In this document: in pieces, positions 51,834-63,677 of the stretch
Layout: the number at the start of each line of letters is the position of its first letter
Numbering within the stretch: position 1 is the stretch's first letter
Source: Chloranthus sessilifolius
Taxonomy: Eukaryota; Streptophyta; Magnoliopsida; Chloranthales; Chloranthaceae
Assembly: GCA_021018995.1 (NCBI GenBank)
Contig: CM037596.1
Location: forward strand, 9,189,501 to 9,253,500
Direction of reading: 5' to 3'
Length of the DNA: 64,000 nt
Program-made: the position numbers and the translations under genes
Notes under the pieces: model-generated
Seen by the model: the letters and a program-made list of their open reading frames with translations, nothing else
Database searches by the model: none
Told to the model about the DNA's origin: nothing

Positions 51834-52050
51834 GTCAAAATAATATCGGACTTAAGTATCAGGACCGATACAACTCGTCCGTTACCGATTTGTATCGGCC
51901 TATTAAAAAAAAAGAAAAAGAAATTAGAAATATTGACCGATACCAAGCCGGGATACTAACACATATCGATCGATTTGACGAGAAATCAATATGGCTGATA
52001 TGTATCGGTTTGCCGAGAAACCGATATGTATCGGTGTCCACTACTCTTAA
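51834..52050. mobile_element. CGATAC-rich MITE, copy 3
   Basis: GTGTCAAAATAATATCGG at the left, GATATGTATCGGTGTCC at the right, and many ACCGATAC/GTATCGG words between. It lies downstream of the stop codon of the CRF gene. Confidence 0.6.
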
Positions 52051-52335
52051 TACAGCTATAAATATAAAGATTCAAATAAAAAACAAAACCAAGAAAGAAG
52101 AATATATTGTATATAAAATATATATATATAATTCCAAATCTCTCATTGATTTCATTCAATCTTGGACGGTCATGCTTTTAGCACCGAAAAACCCCAAAAT
52201 ATATTCTCCACCTACACAAAAACCAATTTCCTCCACTTTCAGAGTTCAGACTCTTCTTTGTGAACCCAAAAATAAAAAAATAAGAAAACATATATAAACT
52301 ACAAAACTTACTGCAAAAATTCATATATAACCCTT

Positions 52336-53172
52336 TCAAAAATTCATTGAACCTAGATCAAGATCTCCAAAATCAAGATCTCCAAAAGCAGAGAAATCAT
52401 CTTTCATATAAATGGGTATGCTCTTAAACCCATCTAAAACCTCCCCATAATCATCCATTGAAAGTGAAACACCACCAACTTCAAAATCAAATACTTCCCC
52501 AGTTGAACCCAAAATCTCCATAGAACCCTCTTCTTCTTTCTTCAATGTCGATGTATCAAGAACAGAGGACGGCGTAGGAGCCCGAAAACAGTATTCAGAT
52601 TCATCAGAAACGCAAGAACATGAACTATTTTTCTCTGACATCTCTATTTCGAGCTTCTTCGAAGCTCGATTATAAGCTTGTGCAGCCTCTTCTTCTGTGT
52701 TAAAGGTTCCCAGCCAAACGCGAGCTTTGCGAAGAGGGTCGCGAATCTCAGCCGCCCATTTTCCCCACTGTCGCCTCCGAACTCCTCGAAACTTCGAAGA
52801 AGATGAAGAAGAGGACCGAACTCCTCGAAACTTCGAAGAGGAAAAAGATGAGTTTTTAGGGGTTTTGCTTAAACCCTTTGATGAGGTTTTAGTGGCGCGA
52901 GGATTTTTCTCTGCTTCAGAAAATCGTGTGGTTTTAGGGAGATGAATCTCATGAATCATGAGCTTAGAACCACCCACAAATTCCTTATTAATTTTCTTTG
53001 AATCTCTTCTTTCGTCTTCTTCGCTTGATGATTCAGTGGCGTCCGGATCGTTGCATAAAATGCGGATTTTTCTTGTGGATTTCCCTTCGTTTTCTTGGAT
53101 TGAATCCAATTTTTTCTTCCCTTTTTTGAAAACCTTACCTTGATTCAAGGGTTGCCTTTGAGGTCGTGGCAT
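52336..53172 (-). CDS. AP2/ERF transcription factor, CRF type (ERF group VI)
   Basis: An intronless 278-residue protein. Residues 33-52 ([20 protein letters not shown]) are the CRF (cytokinin response factor) domain. Residues 126-178 form a single AP2/ERF domain ([20 protein letters not shown], then [20 protein letters not shown]), which binds GCC-box DNA in this family. The end of the AP2 domain lacks the usual GxxAxxNFP and has Asn for Asp in AYD, as in the more diverged group VI-like members. Residues 111-125 repeat [13 protein letters not shown], an exact 39-bp tandem duplication that adds a second first-strand KFRGVR. The C-end is acidic ([21 protein letters not shown]) and may activate transcription. 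The start is the first Met of the frame, and the upstream sequence is A/T-rich and non-coding. The protein should act in the nucleus. It looks intact. Confidence 0.92.
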   Translation of the reverse strand: MPRPQRQPLNQGKVFKKGKKKLDSIQENEGKSTRKIRILCNDPDATESSSEEDERRDSKKINKEFVGGSKLMIHEIHLPKTTRFSEAEKNPRATKTSSKGLSKTPKNSSFSSSKFRGVRSSSSSSSKFRGVRRRQWGKWAAEIRDPLRKARVWLGTFNTEEEAAQAYNRASKKLEIEMSEKNSSCSCVSDESEYCFRAPTPSSVLDTSTLKKEEEGSMEILGSTGEVFDFEVGGVSLSMDDYGEVLDGFKSIPIYMKDDFSAFGDLDFGDLDLGSMNF

Positions 53173-53830
53173 TTTTTTTTTAAAATTTTACCTCAAAAAA
53201 TAGGAAAAAATAAAAATCTCAATAATAGAACCCAAAAACTTGCGAACCAATAAAAAACAAAACCCCCTAAAAATAAAAACCTCTCCAAAAAAAAAAAAAA
53301 AAAATCCTCAAAAAAAATAAAATAAAAACATCTCACAAAAAAAAAAAAAAAAAATCCCGCTATACGAATCCTCTTCTTTTCTCAAGAAAAAACACGGTAA
53401 AAACTGTTTTTTTTTTTTTTACATCATACGACCAATTAAGTACGAGCTCCTCTCAAGAACAAAAAAAAGAACAAAAACCCCTCTATTAAAAAACCCATAT
53501 AGCAATCATCTCCAAATACACCGCTGCAAAACAAAACAACCAAAAAAATAAAAATCAAAACCCAATAAAGTAAAATAAAGTATATAAATACAAACTACAA
53601 AATGGGTGTTGAATTATATAGCATAAACAACACATACCTTAAAGATTCCCCATTTTTCATTTTGTTAAAAGAACGAATCTGCATGCAGGAAGAGATATAA
53701 GGCAGACAAATCATAGAAACGCAGAGCTTGTTTTTAGCTCTGATCAACAAATCAAAACCAGCCGACATAAATCTACTTCTACTCTTCTTAGTTATTACAA
53801 CTGCAGCAACAGAAAATCTCAGACAATTTT
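53173..53830 (-). promoter_or_regulatory. 5' UTR and proximal promoter of the CRF gene
   Basis: On the minus strand a TATA-like TATTTATATAC lies at about 53580-53592, which would give a leader of roughly 380-400 nt with several long T runs. AAGGTATGTG near 53641 could be a leader-intron donor, but no convincing acceptor is seen. Confidence 0.4.
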
Positions 53831-54000
53831 ACTCTCTCTCTCTCTCTCTCTCTCTCCTTGTTCTTCCCTTCTCTCTCCCTCTTCTCTCTCTTTCTTTTAT
53901 TCTCTCTCTCTCTCCCTCCTTCCTGTTCTTCCCTTCTTTCTCCCTCTTCTCTCCCTCTCTCTCTCTCTCCTCTCCCTCTCTCTCTCTCTCTGTCTCTCTC
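53831..54000. repeat. (CT)n-rich microsatellite
   Basis: About 170 bp of nearly pure CT/TCTCCC on the plus strand, i.e. GA-rich on the coding strand of the CRF gene, about 660-830 bp upstream of its ATG. GA runs of this kind are bound by BPC-type proteins in plants. Confidence 0.85.
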
Positions 54001-54059
54001 TCCTTCTATTTCTGTTTTCTTTTTCTACCTTCCATTGGACTTAAATATTGGAGTGACAG

Positions 54060-55771
54060 ATGAGCTGGCATGTTGATACATGTTGTTTGGTGATGTATCA
54101 TGCTTGATGCATGATATAACATGAGCGCCTTTATCATCTGCTCAGCACCTTGTCTCCGAGTTGGTGCATGACCGTAGACCACGTGTGTGCTGCACGGGTC
54201 ATAGTTCTATGGACGTGGATCATTTCTTCAAATTATGCCCGGCATTGAGAGCCCAGCCCGACCCATTAGGTCCGGATTAAAGAGGGTTCGGGGCTAAAAT
54301 TGGATTAGCACTTTAAATCCGAAATTGGGCATAGCATGATTTTCTACTCCAAGCTTATGCATTGGAAATCTATAGATCACTTGAAATCAGATGGCTCATA
54401 TTGAATTTTCTCATGTTCCATGTTCCAAAAATAGCTAGTCTTTCTTTAAATTTGGTAAAAGAGCTTACTTTGGGAGTGCAAGTAATGACTACCTTTAGAA
54501 ACACATTAAAAATTATATATTTTCTATTTTTAAATTCTAGACTCTTTTTTAGAAAAAAGCTTACATTTAAACACAAATATAATGTTTTAATAATCTTACA
54601 CCATCAATGATTTAAAGCAATATTTTAATAATCTTACACCATTGATGACTTAAAATATCGGTGATCTATACCGTCAAAGGGATAGATCATAGATTAAAGT
54701 GCATCAAACTTAAAATGGTGTTTTAATGAGATAAATTAATCATCCGATCTATAGACTATAATATCAATTGTTATTTTTTGTTTTAATAGCTAATAGTAAA
54801 TTTCACCATTCGGATGGTTCACATCTTCATATAAACATGTTTCTTTGGGCTAAAAATGTTTCAAAGATAGACTGTCACTTTGACAATTTAAATTGATCAA
54901 TTAGGTGGGCGTCATATGACATTATGATAAATCACACTTCTACGGTTTGAGATAAAAAAATGTCTCATTTTAATGATATAAGATCATTTAAACTCCATTT
55001 TAATGTTTTGATGTCATTTAAATGTCGGTCCGGACTCATGAGCCATTATTATGACTAAAATGTTTTGTAAATTTAGAAATAATTTATGTGGGCTGGGTTG
55101 GCTCTGAAAGCTCATTGTGAGTTACGTTTGGGCTTGAGATCATGAGAACAATCTTCCACCAATGGATCTTGAGAGTAGGGATTATAGGCATACCACCATC
55201 AAATAATTAATTATTAATTTTAAGAGGCACAGTACCCGAAAAATGACCTGAAAATCATGTTGTTTGAGGGTGATATGTATTGGAGGTGTATCCTTAGAGG
55301 ACCAATTTTTTATATCATGGTAGATATCCCAAAAAGTAACTTAAAAATTATATTTAAGTAATATGTGAGCCCCATCATTTTATGATAACTTTTTCGCAAA
55401 GTGTCTCAATGAAATTATAAAATAATTGTATGGATCTCCTTTGCTTCGAAAAGGAGCTCATAAAGATTCGGTAGGTGTAAATAAAGGCACCTCAAATTAA
55501 TTGGCTCCCTTTGTTATAAAATAAAATAAAAATGATAACAAAATAAAGAAAACTTCAGTGGGAAAAAAATTGTGGCAAAAGAAAAAAAAATATTATTCTT
55601 GTATCATAGAAATTTTTTATAAGATTGCCTTATTAAGACCTTGTAAAGAAAAATTTTGTATGATAAAATTTTATCAAAGAAAAAAGAGTACAATTCCCCT
55701 ACAATCCATCTAATAATTTACTCTCTATAAAAAAAAAAATCTCTACCATTTATAAAAAAAATATATATTAT
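54060..55771. other. Non-coding stretch with dispersed-repeat relics
   Basis: 54340-54500 resembles the foldback family of 48609-49124, 54660-54850 matches 25395-25620, and 54960-55040 is an inverted copy of 5935-6110. No gene is seen. Confidence 0.5.
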
Positions 55772-55940
55772 CACTAAAATAAGATATTAGATTTTTTTAA
55801 TAAAATCGCCGTTAGAGTCTTCTCGCTACAAAAAACTGTCGCTATTATTTTTGTAACGACAGTTTTTTGTAGCGGCAGGGCTAATAGCGGCAGTTTTTTA
55901 TTAAAAAAAATTGTCGCTAATAGTCTTATTTTTTGTAGTG
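55772..55940. mobile_element. CACTA MITE
   Basis: A 169-bp element. The left end is CACTAAAATAAGATATTAG and the inverted right end CACTACAAAAAATAAGAC. TSD tat on both sides (55769-55771 and 55941-55943). Internal TTAGCGACA and TGCCGCTA-like words form inverted subterminal repeats. Confidence 0.88.
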
Positions 55941-56235
55941 TATCTTCTTGAATATTGTAGTTGGTAATGCTTTAGTGAAAAAATTAGTCAAATTATCACT
56001 TGAGGAAACCTTTCATCCGAGGACATGATTTTCTAGGAAAGTAAATGCTCCAATCCAAATTGATGGAAAGACTTGCTTTTCTACAAAGACTTGTAAAAAA
56101 TTTTAAAAAATTTTAAAAAATAATAGTCTTTTTTTTATCTCAAACCAATGAAGGGAGATTTATATATTATATGCAATGTGGCGCACGTCTACGAGCAATA
56201 TAAATTGTCTAAATGGTATTCCATCATTGGAACAT

Positions 56236-56368
56236 GTGTGACGACCCGACTTTTCCAAACCTAGAAGTATAGGAAAGGCTGCCTCGTCAACCTATCGATT
56301 AAACGATAAATCGAATAAAATAAAAACTAACATCAGAGTAAAAACGAAAAAAGCTCCATTTCTATAAG
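56236..56368 (+). mobile_element. LTR-start fragment
   Basis: TGTGACGACCCGACTTTTCC resembles the start of a gypsy LTR of the TGTAACGACCC type. It is cut after 133 bp, where the next LTR begins. Confidence 0.45.
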
Positions 56369-59135
56369 TGTAACGACCCTAAAAATTTGAGACATTCTGA
56401 TTGCTTTGGTATACGTGCCTGGCATAAAAATAGAGACAAATTTAAAAATCTATAAATAATAATATTAATATCACAAACATTAGTCTGTACATGTGTGTAG
56501 TCATGTGTCACACATGACATAAATTTGTGACCTGATTAGTTCTGTAGTAGCATGCTATATACTAAGTGAGGTGTATGTGCTCAACACCGGAGTTTATACT
56601 TAGGAAAGGGAACTATTAGAGATATTTCTCTTTGTTAGCTTATAGAGGAAGGAAGGGTTAGAATCCTCTTCTTGCATTCATTCCTTGTTATTCCATTGGT
56701 TTTGGTTTGAGCTACGAGACTATGTCTGTGCATTGTATTAACCTTACATTAATTAACTTGGAGCCTAGAAGAACTTACGGCGTGAAAATCAAAGGTTGAG
56801 ATGCCATTTAGATCTGGATAATCTGATCTAAGAGTGCCGAATCGACGTCAGTACGTTGAGTTTGTCCTAAGGAGAGGTAACCACCTCTGTGTGTTGAAGA
56901 GGAACTGCGCGTCTATTTGTACGGATCGTACACAGTGACGAATCCCCGATTCGGATTCGAAATTCACCTCGAGCCTCAAATGTCGTGAACCAAGAGGCAG
57001 CAATCAAAGAGGTGAGTTATTATGAGTTTTCTGTAATTTAGATGTCATAAATATGGGTTTGAGTGTGCTTGAATGATTCGTGGAGAATCATGATGATTAT
57101 GATTAAAATAGGTTAAAGATCAACGAACCTCATTAATGACAAAAGCTGTCATTTCCGATCGATCAAATTGAGTATTTGATCGATCAAATTATAATCCGAT
57201 CGATCAAATATGAGATTTGAACGATCAAATTATATAAAACCCCTATAGAACAAGAGGGTGATTATGAAGAAGTTCATGCCCGATATGTCCGATCGATCAA
57301 ATTAGGGATTTGATCAATCAAATTTGGAGCTGATCGATCAAACTATAAGTGATCAATCAAGTGGTGAAATGATCGATCAATGGAAAAATTTGATCGATCG
57401 AACTGTGAGATTGGTCTATCTAATTTTATAAATACCTTATATAACAGGAGGCCTGTTTTTCTGAAATTTTGACTTGGAATATCCGATCGATCAAACATGA
57501 GGATTGATCCATCAAATTGAGGATCCGATCGATCAAATAGGGAGATTGATCCATCAAATGTCCTCTGTTCTGTATATGTAAAATGTTGGGTTCCGATCGA
57601 TAAACATGAGATTTGATTGATCAAATTGTGAATCTGATCGATCAAATAGGGAGTTGATCGATCAGATTTACTCTATTATGTCTGTAAAGGATTAAGGCAT
57701 CCGATCTATCAAATGAAGTGGTTGCTCGATTAGATGTGAATTTGATCGATCAAATAGGGAAATTGATCGATCGAATTTCCTATTTTGGCATGTTTTGGTT
57801 TTTTGGAAAAACACTACTGGGCAGTGTATCAATTACTGTTTTGACACTTCTGACACTTAGTACACTATACGTATGGTCTAGGTCAAGACTGAGACACTTT
57901 AAAAAGCTTTGGATTTGCTTAGAAAGATTTGTTCTGAGGTAGGGAAAATTCAACTTAACTTGTATCTGATTTTGACTGCATGGTTTCATAACATCTGTAC
58001 CCTGATTTCTATTTTAAAATTATGTCTTGCATATCAATGAAAGCTCTGTTATCTGTTCTCTGTTATCTGATTCTGCTATCTGATTCTGTTATTTGATTAT
58101 GTTATCTGATTCCTGAGGTTCTGTATATGTATTGATTTAAAGTTCATGTGACAAATCCCCCTGATGTGGCAAGATACCCATGACCGGCACGGTGGGATAC
58201 TCGTATATCTGATTTATAAATCCCCTGACATAAGTTGCTCTCCTTTGAAAAGGCTTGATGTAAATATATGAAATTATTCATTGAACGACGATGGACGTGA
58301 TTACCCATCGGTAACCAATCTGGCTACCATGTGCTATATTCACGGGAGTTATTTAAGTATAGAATTTAAGTCACTAGATACTGTATGCATGCATATGAAA
58401 ACTCTGAGAATATAGTATGTTTATGTTATTATGCATCTGTCTGTTCTTTAAAGTTCTGCATTTGATATCTGATCATCTTGTCTGCATTCTTTGATTTAAT
58501 CATTTGTTCTGAGTTATGTTCTGCAAATCATGTCTTACATTTTAGATGCAATTTAATTCAGTTTCTTCTATTAAGCTTAGATGGTTAGCTCACCCCTGTT
58601 TCTATATCATAGGTTCTGAGGCTAGAGTTCTCGACACTGAGAATGATCCTTATTATCACCCGGAGGCCGAGGCTGAGGCTAAGGAGGAGGATACAAACAT
58701 CCCAGCTGACGAGTTCTATCCATAACTTGGGTATTTTGTCATGTATTTTGGGATCTGTACCTGTATTTTGGATTATCTGTATGCCTGGTGGCCACTATTT
58801 TGTACTTATTTACTGTAGATGTTTACTTATAATCTTATACATTCTATAGGAACTACTATTGGGAACTATTGTTTTGAGTGATGCATGTCCATCACCAGTG
58901 ATTCTTCTTAGTTCCTTTTTGAGGATATATATTCTTTTGGGTTATATATATATATATTGATTTGTTTCTTTATTTCTTTTTAAAGCCTTATATGATGACT
59001 CGATTTGCCACTTTAAATAGTGTCTGCTCTGATTTCCGTTAGACTAGCAGACACTCTTTGGTTTGTTCTAGGAATCATCCAGGGTTATGATCCTGATGGC
59101 ACGGGTTTTCGAGTGCGGAAATCCGGGTTGTCACA
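56369..59135 (+). repeat. LTR of a second chromovirus
   Basis: It starts TGTAACGACCC and ends GGGTTGTCACA, 2.77 kb. It is a distant relative of the LTR at 33382-35862: the words GTGTATGTGCTCAACAC and GAAATCCGGGTTGTCACA occupy the same places. A palindrome array lies at 57155-57778. Confidence 0.85.
57155..57778. repeat. Palindrome array, word TTTGATCGATCAAA
   Basis: Around twenty copies of GATCGATCAAAT or close variants, often preceded by CC or TT. The array occupies the position in this LTR that the TCGATTAATCGA array holds in the other chromovirus LTR. Confidence 0.9.
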
Positions 59136-59705
59136 GTTGGTATCAGAGCATAGGCTTTAGGTCAATCCACGGGGATTGTAGGTTTGATTGTTTTTACAAT
59201 CTGCGTTCTGATCAATGTTATTATTTTCATAATGACAGACCAATATTATAGTCCCACGGTTCAGAGGACGTGACAGAGGTAGAGACGGACCAAGAATGGT
59301 TCTTATGGAAGAGATAGCCGAGGGCAGTGGTCCTGTACCTGGAGCAAGGTTTGCTTCTTCTTCTAATACGATTCCCTTAGGAGTAGGAAGAGGGGGTGGT
59401 GATAGTAGAATGAAGCAAATGTCAGAAGCTTTGGCTGCTGACGTAGCGCAACAGACCGCTGCGATGAATCAAAAAGCAGTGAGATCACCTTATCAACCTA
59501 GCGGCTTTACCGAGTTTAAGAGAATGAGACCTCCTAATTTCTCAAGGTAAATAGATCCTATTGAGGCCGAGGGTTGGATAGAAGAGATGGAGAAAATCTT
59601 TGAGGTGCTCTAATACGCTGATGTTGAGAAGGTGCGTTGGGCAACCTTCAAGCTTGATGGTGAAGCCGGGCCTTGGTGGAAGTCAGTATTAAGACACCGA
59701 GAGCA
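59136..59705 (+). mobile_element. Primer site and gag start of the second chromovirus
   Basis: TGGTATCAGAGCA at 59138-59150 follows the LTR. Gag residues FTEFKRMRPPNFSR and KLDGEAGPWWKSVLRHR match the gag of the chromovirus at 33382. The element is cut at about 59705, where the copia fragment begins. It is a broken fossil. Confidence 0.85.
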
Positions 59706-60205
59706 AAAAAATTCAGTATCAAACACAATTATCACAATTATCACAACATTACAAACGATATTCATTAAAGGTTTGGGATGCAAATTCACCGAAATTATCC
59801 AAACAAATAGACTTAATTGGATAATTAGAAAATTATGCTAGTAGCCTAATTATTTGGGCGAGAAGTCTAGCAAATGCAACATTACAAGTAGAAATGAGAA
59901 ACATGTGACCACCTTATTGATACATCTATTAAGATCATAAAATATCTATATGGTCTACATGGTGGATGTATTGGTCCACATATATCCGTATGAACTCTCC
60001 CTAAAAATGATGGAGATTCGATGATTACTTTAGAAGGAGATGGTTTTACAATTAATTTATCTTGTGAACAAGCGACACATAAATAATCACTTGGTAAAAG
60101 AATCTTCTGATTCTTTAAAGGATGTCCATGTGAGTTATCAACGATTCGATGCATCATAATTGATCCCAGATGTCCAAGACGATTATGCCAAAACATATAG
60201 ACTAT

Positions 60206-61560
60206 TGTGAAAATTAAGTTGTACTCGCAAGTGCATGAATCGTGATGTAGTCAGTGGGTGCAGAGTACGAGATCGTTCCCACGAGGATCAGTTAGAAAAT
60301 TTAGAAAAGAGAAATAGTGACTACTAATCTAACACTTTGAAAGCTTTTGATGAATGGGATAAATACTAATGAAATTAGAGATTTAAATAAATAATGAAAG
60401 ATAAGGATTGGGATACTAAATCTTCTCATCACAGGTTTATCATTTATGTTATATAAATTTGTGATGAAGATAGAAGATTTATAAAAGATGTCTGGGATCT
60501 GAACACCTACGGATTCTATAATACAGATCCGAGATCAAGGAGATGTGCGATTAACATCCCGTGAGTGTATGATTAACACTCATACCTCATAAAAGTACTT
60601 AGAATCAGATCTCAGGGTAAAGTCTACACTACAGATCTAAGATCAAGGAGATGTGTGATTAATATCCCGTGAGTGTATGATTAACACTCACACCTCAAAA
60701 AGTGGTAGAGTTTATCCTGAGCCAGAAGAGATTAGGATAACATCTCCATTGCAAATCTGAGGTTACTAGGCATGAATAGCTCCCGTATATCAGAAGCCGA
60801 GGAAATATTATCCATAGAAAGATAGAATCAGAGTCCACTATAAAATAATATCTTCATCACAGATTTATATTATAATAAATGAATACCTCGGATGGAAGTC
60901 ATTAGATCCCTCTCCTTAAACGAGATTAGCCACTCATAATAAAAGTAAATGACATAATTGAAAAGTACATCAACTTTAACATTTAAAATACCGTAAAAAG
61001 TGCTTTAACAAATTCCACAAATAGCTTTAATCTAAGTTCCGTATGACTCCTCATTTGAATGCAGATAAAAATAAATTTATTCTAAAATCTAACACATGAA
61101 AATAAAAAGTGCTCCAACAAACTTAAAGCGGAAGAACAGAAAATGGAAAAATGTAAAACGGAAGATCCCCCTGCGAATCCTCAGATTTTTCTTTTAAATA
61201 GCATCCAGATCCGTAACTAAAATTCAAATTCAAATTTAAATTCGAACTTGGTTGATTGATCGACTGTTTGGTCGATCGATTGACCAAGATAAATTTGTAA
61301 TTTTCAAATTAAAATTCTTCTGGATCATGTCGATCAATCGACCAAAAAGGGTCGATCGATCGACCTAGTCAAATGGTCAATCTCCTCTATTTTTGCTTCA
61401 CATGTCCAGTTCCTTTCAGCTTTTTGCACCATTTTACGCTTCTTAATATGTGTAATGGCCACTTTATTCTGAAACTTAGAAAATGTGCTAAATCATGTTA
61501 GATAGCTTTCATTGAATGGAAAAGTGTAGATTTTTAGGGGTGAAATATCATCATATTTCA
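60206..61560 (-). mobile_element. LTR-like insertion in the copia element
   Basis: It starts TGTGAAAATTAAGTTG on the plus strand and ends near ATATTTCA. On the minus strand a TATA-like GCTATTTAAAAG (61192-61202) follows a palindrome array (61251-61378). A unit with GATCAAGGAGATGTG, GTGAGTGTATGATTAACACT is repeated in tandem at about 60525-60597 and 60640-60710. Target duplications are not clear. Confidence 0.5.
61251..61378. repeat. Palindrome array, word GGTCGATCGACC
   Basis: Four to five copies such as GGTCGATCGATTGACC, GTCGATCAATCGACC and GGTCGATCGATCGACC, ending about 50 bp upstream of the minus-strand TATA-like box. Confidence 0.8.
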
Positions 61561-61929
61561 CTGCACATCATAGACCTTTGGATTAAAGCACTTCTGGTAC
61601 ATCACAACGTGTGATTCAATTGTTCTCATGATCATATAATATAACCCATAAGAGAAAATATACAATATTTCTAATATAAGCTTTTGGCCTAAATTTGTTG
61701 AAGTAATATAAAAATATTCTTTTTTATTTTCATTTGTGGTCTCAACATGATAATCATTACAACGAATATCTTTAAAACTTAGTAAATTTCTTTGAGATTT
61801 GGAATAATACAAAACATTATCAATATAAAATTTTGTGCCTCTTGGTAACATGATAATTGCTCTTCTGTATCGTTCAGTTAAGTTTGATGAACCTGATATT
61901 ATATTAACATTAACTTTGTTTAATGTCAA

Positions 61930-62910
61930 ATATTAAAAATATTTTTTATCTTTAATAATTGTGTAAGTTTTATAACTGTTTACTAAATAAATATCTTCAT
62001 CAACCATTTTGGAATTAATCAATCAATCAGTACCATGTCACCTTACATTCGAAAAAAAATATTTAGATATTAAATTTTATTACTTAAAAATGAAATGCAT
62101 GTAAATATAATAGAATCCCAAAAGACATATTAATTGGTGTAAATACATCCATTATAAATTAAAAGATAAGCTTTCTACTTATAGTTTACAAAGAAATCAA
62201 CAACGTCAAGATGAGTTAGATCCACTCCATTTTGATTGTCAGGGCAAGCTGTAGGATCTATTAGATTATGGTGATCAGCAAAATTCATTTCAATCCCCTT
62301 TTCTTTTCCTTGATAGAGGCTTGTTATAGTTTCACCAAATGTTTAGGCATACGACAGGTACGTGACCATTGTCCTTTCATATCACATCTATAACATTTAT
62401 CTTCATAGCTTTTTGTAAGCTTATTCTATAAACCTTTATGTTTACCTTATTTTTTCTCATTGTAGTTTCACTTTTTGTGGTATGATCTATTTAAAGAATT
62501 ATGAGTACGTTCTCTTGAAATTGATAATTCTCCCTATCACGTCCTCGACCTCGGTTTCCTTTAAAATTATAAAATGAGGTTTCATTTGCTTCAGGGAATG
62601 GTGTAGAACCGGTTGGTTGGGATTGATGATTTTTTATTAAAAGCTCGTTATTTTGTTCAGCCGCTAAAAGACAAGATATTAATTTAGAATATTTAGAAAA
62701 CTTATGCTCTCAAAATTACTGCTACAGGAGCACATTCGAAGCATGAAAAGTAGTATATGCTAACATATCCTCTTGAGTGACTTTTTTTCCACACAATTTT
62801 AATTGTAAGTTGATTGTAAAGGGTGCAGAGTTGTACTCGCTAACAGTTTTAAAATCTTACAACCTCAGGTGCATCCAGTCATAATGAGCTTTTGGGAGGA
62901 TTATAGTCTT
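61930..62910 (-). other. Decayed copia interior
   Basis: AT-rich, with only faint traces of the nucleocapsid region near 62500-62600. No host gene. Confidence 0.4.
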
Positions 62911-63470
62911 CTAGTGCTCGTATCTCTTCCTTAAACTATTCCACAAAGTGAAGAGATCTTTGACAGTAAGGTACTCAATTTTCAACTCCTCATGTAGATG
63001 ATGGTGAATAAAAAATATGGCTTTAGCACAATCCACCTGAGATGCTTGAATTCCTTCCTTGATAGTGTTTTCAAGGTTCATAGCCTCAAAATGGATCTCA
63101 ACGTCAAGGATTTGAGATAAGTAATTATTGCCAGAAATATCAAGAGCAATAAACTCAAGTTTTGTAAGATTTGACATTATCTATAATAAAAATATTTTGA
63201 AAATTAGATGAGTCATATAAAATATAACAAATTAAAATTATCAAATATTCCTTGTACTAATATGTTGATTTTCTAATCCATATTGTCTCACATGAAATAT
63301 ATTCACATGTTTAGAATATGATTTTCAATAGTTTAAATAAAAAAATATAATAATTACTAAAATAGATTGCTAAATTATAAATAAGCATACCGCCAACAAA
63401 TAATATTACATCGATAGCTTATGATGCCAAAGATAAGAGACCCAACAATTGATCAGAGCTTCGTGTTGAT

Positions 63471-63677
63471 AATGTGTTATAAAATTAAAATAAAATGAAG
63501 ATAAAATATAGAGACTATAATATATAAAACTAGTTTTTCAAGAACTATATATCATTCACTCTTTTGAGTGTCCTCATACTTTTACAAGACCATTTTATAT
63601 AAAATTACAATATGAGAATATGAAAGGTTGGGGGAATATGTAAGGTTAGGAGGATACATGCAAATTGTCATAATTCT
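63471..63677 (-). mobile_element. Copia 5' LTR end
   Basis: On the minus strand ATAACACATTATCAACACGA (about 63455-63475) is the LTR-end and primer-site region typical of plant copia elements. The LTR continues right until the CACTA element at 63678. Confidence 0.5.

Larger units (their letters stand above)
59706..63470 (-). mobile_element. Ty1/copia element (minus strand), broken
   Basis: From right to left: gag at 62911-63177 (LTKLEFIALDISGNNYLSQI, SLRKRYEH), a Cys/His-poor linker, the pre-integrase part at 61558-61929 (NVLYYSKSQRNLLSFKDIRC), then integrase at about 59745-60196 (FWHNRLGHLGSIMMHRI, CGPIHPPCRPYRYFM). RT and RNase H are missing. An LTR-like block of 1.35 kb interrupts it at 60206-61560. 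It is a broken fossil with many interruptions. Confidence 0.85.

Noticed and set aside
53728-54076. Leu/Ser-rich ORFs over the CT tract
   Set aside because: Composition artefact of the microsatellite upstream of the CRF gene.
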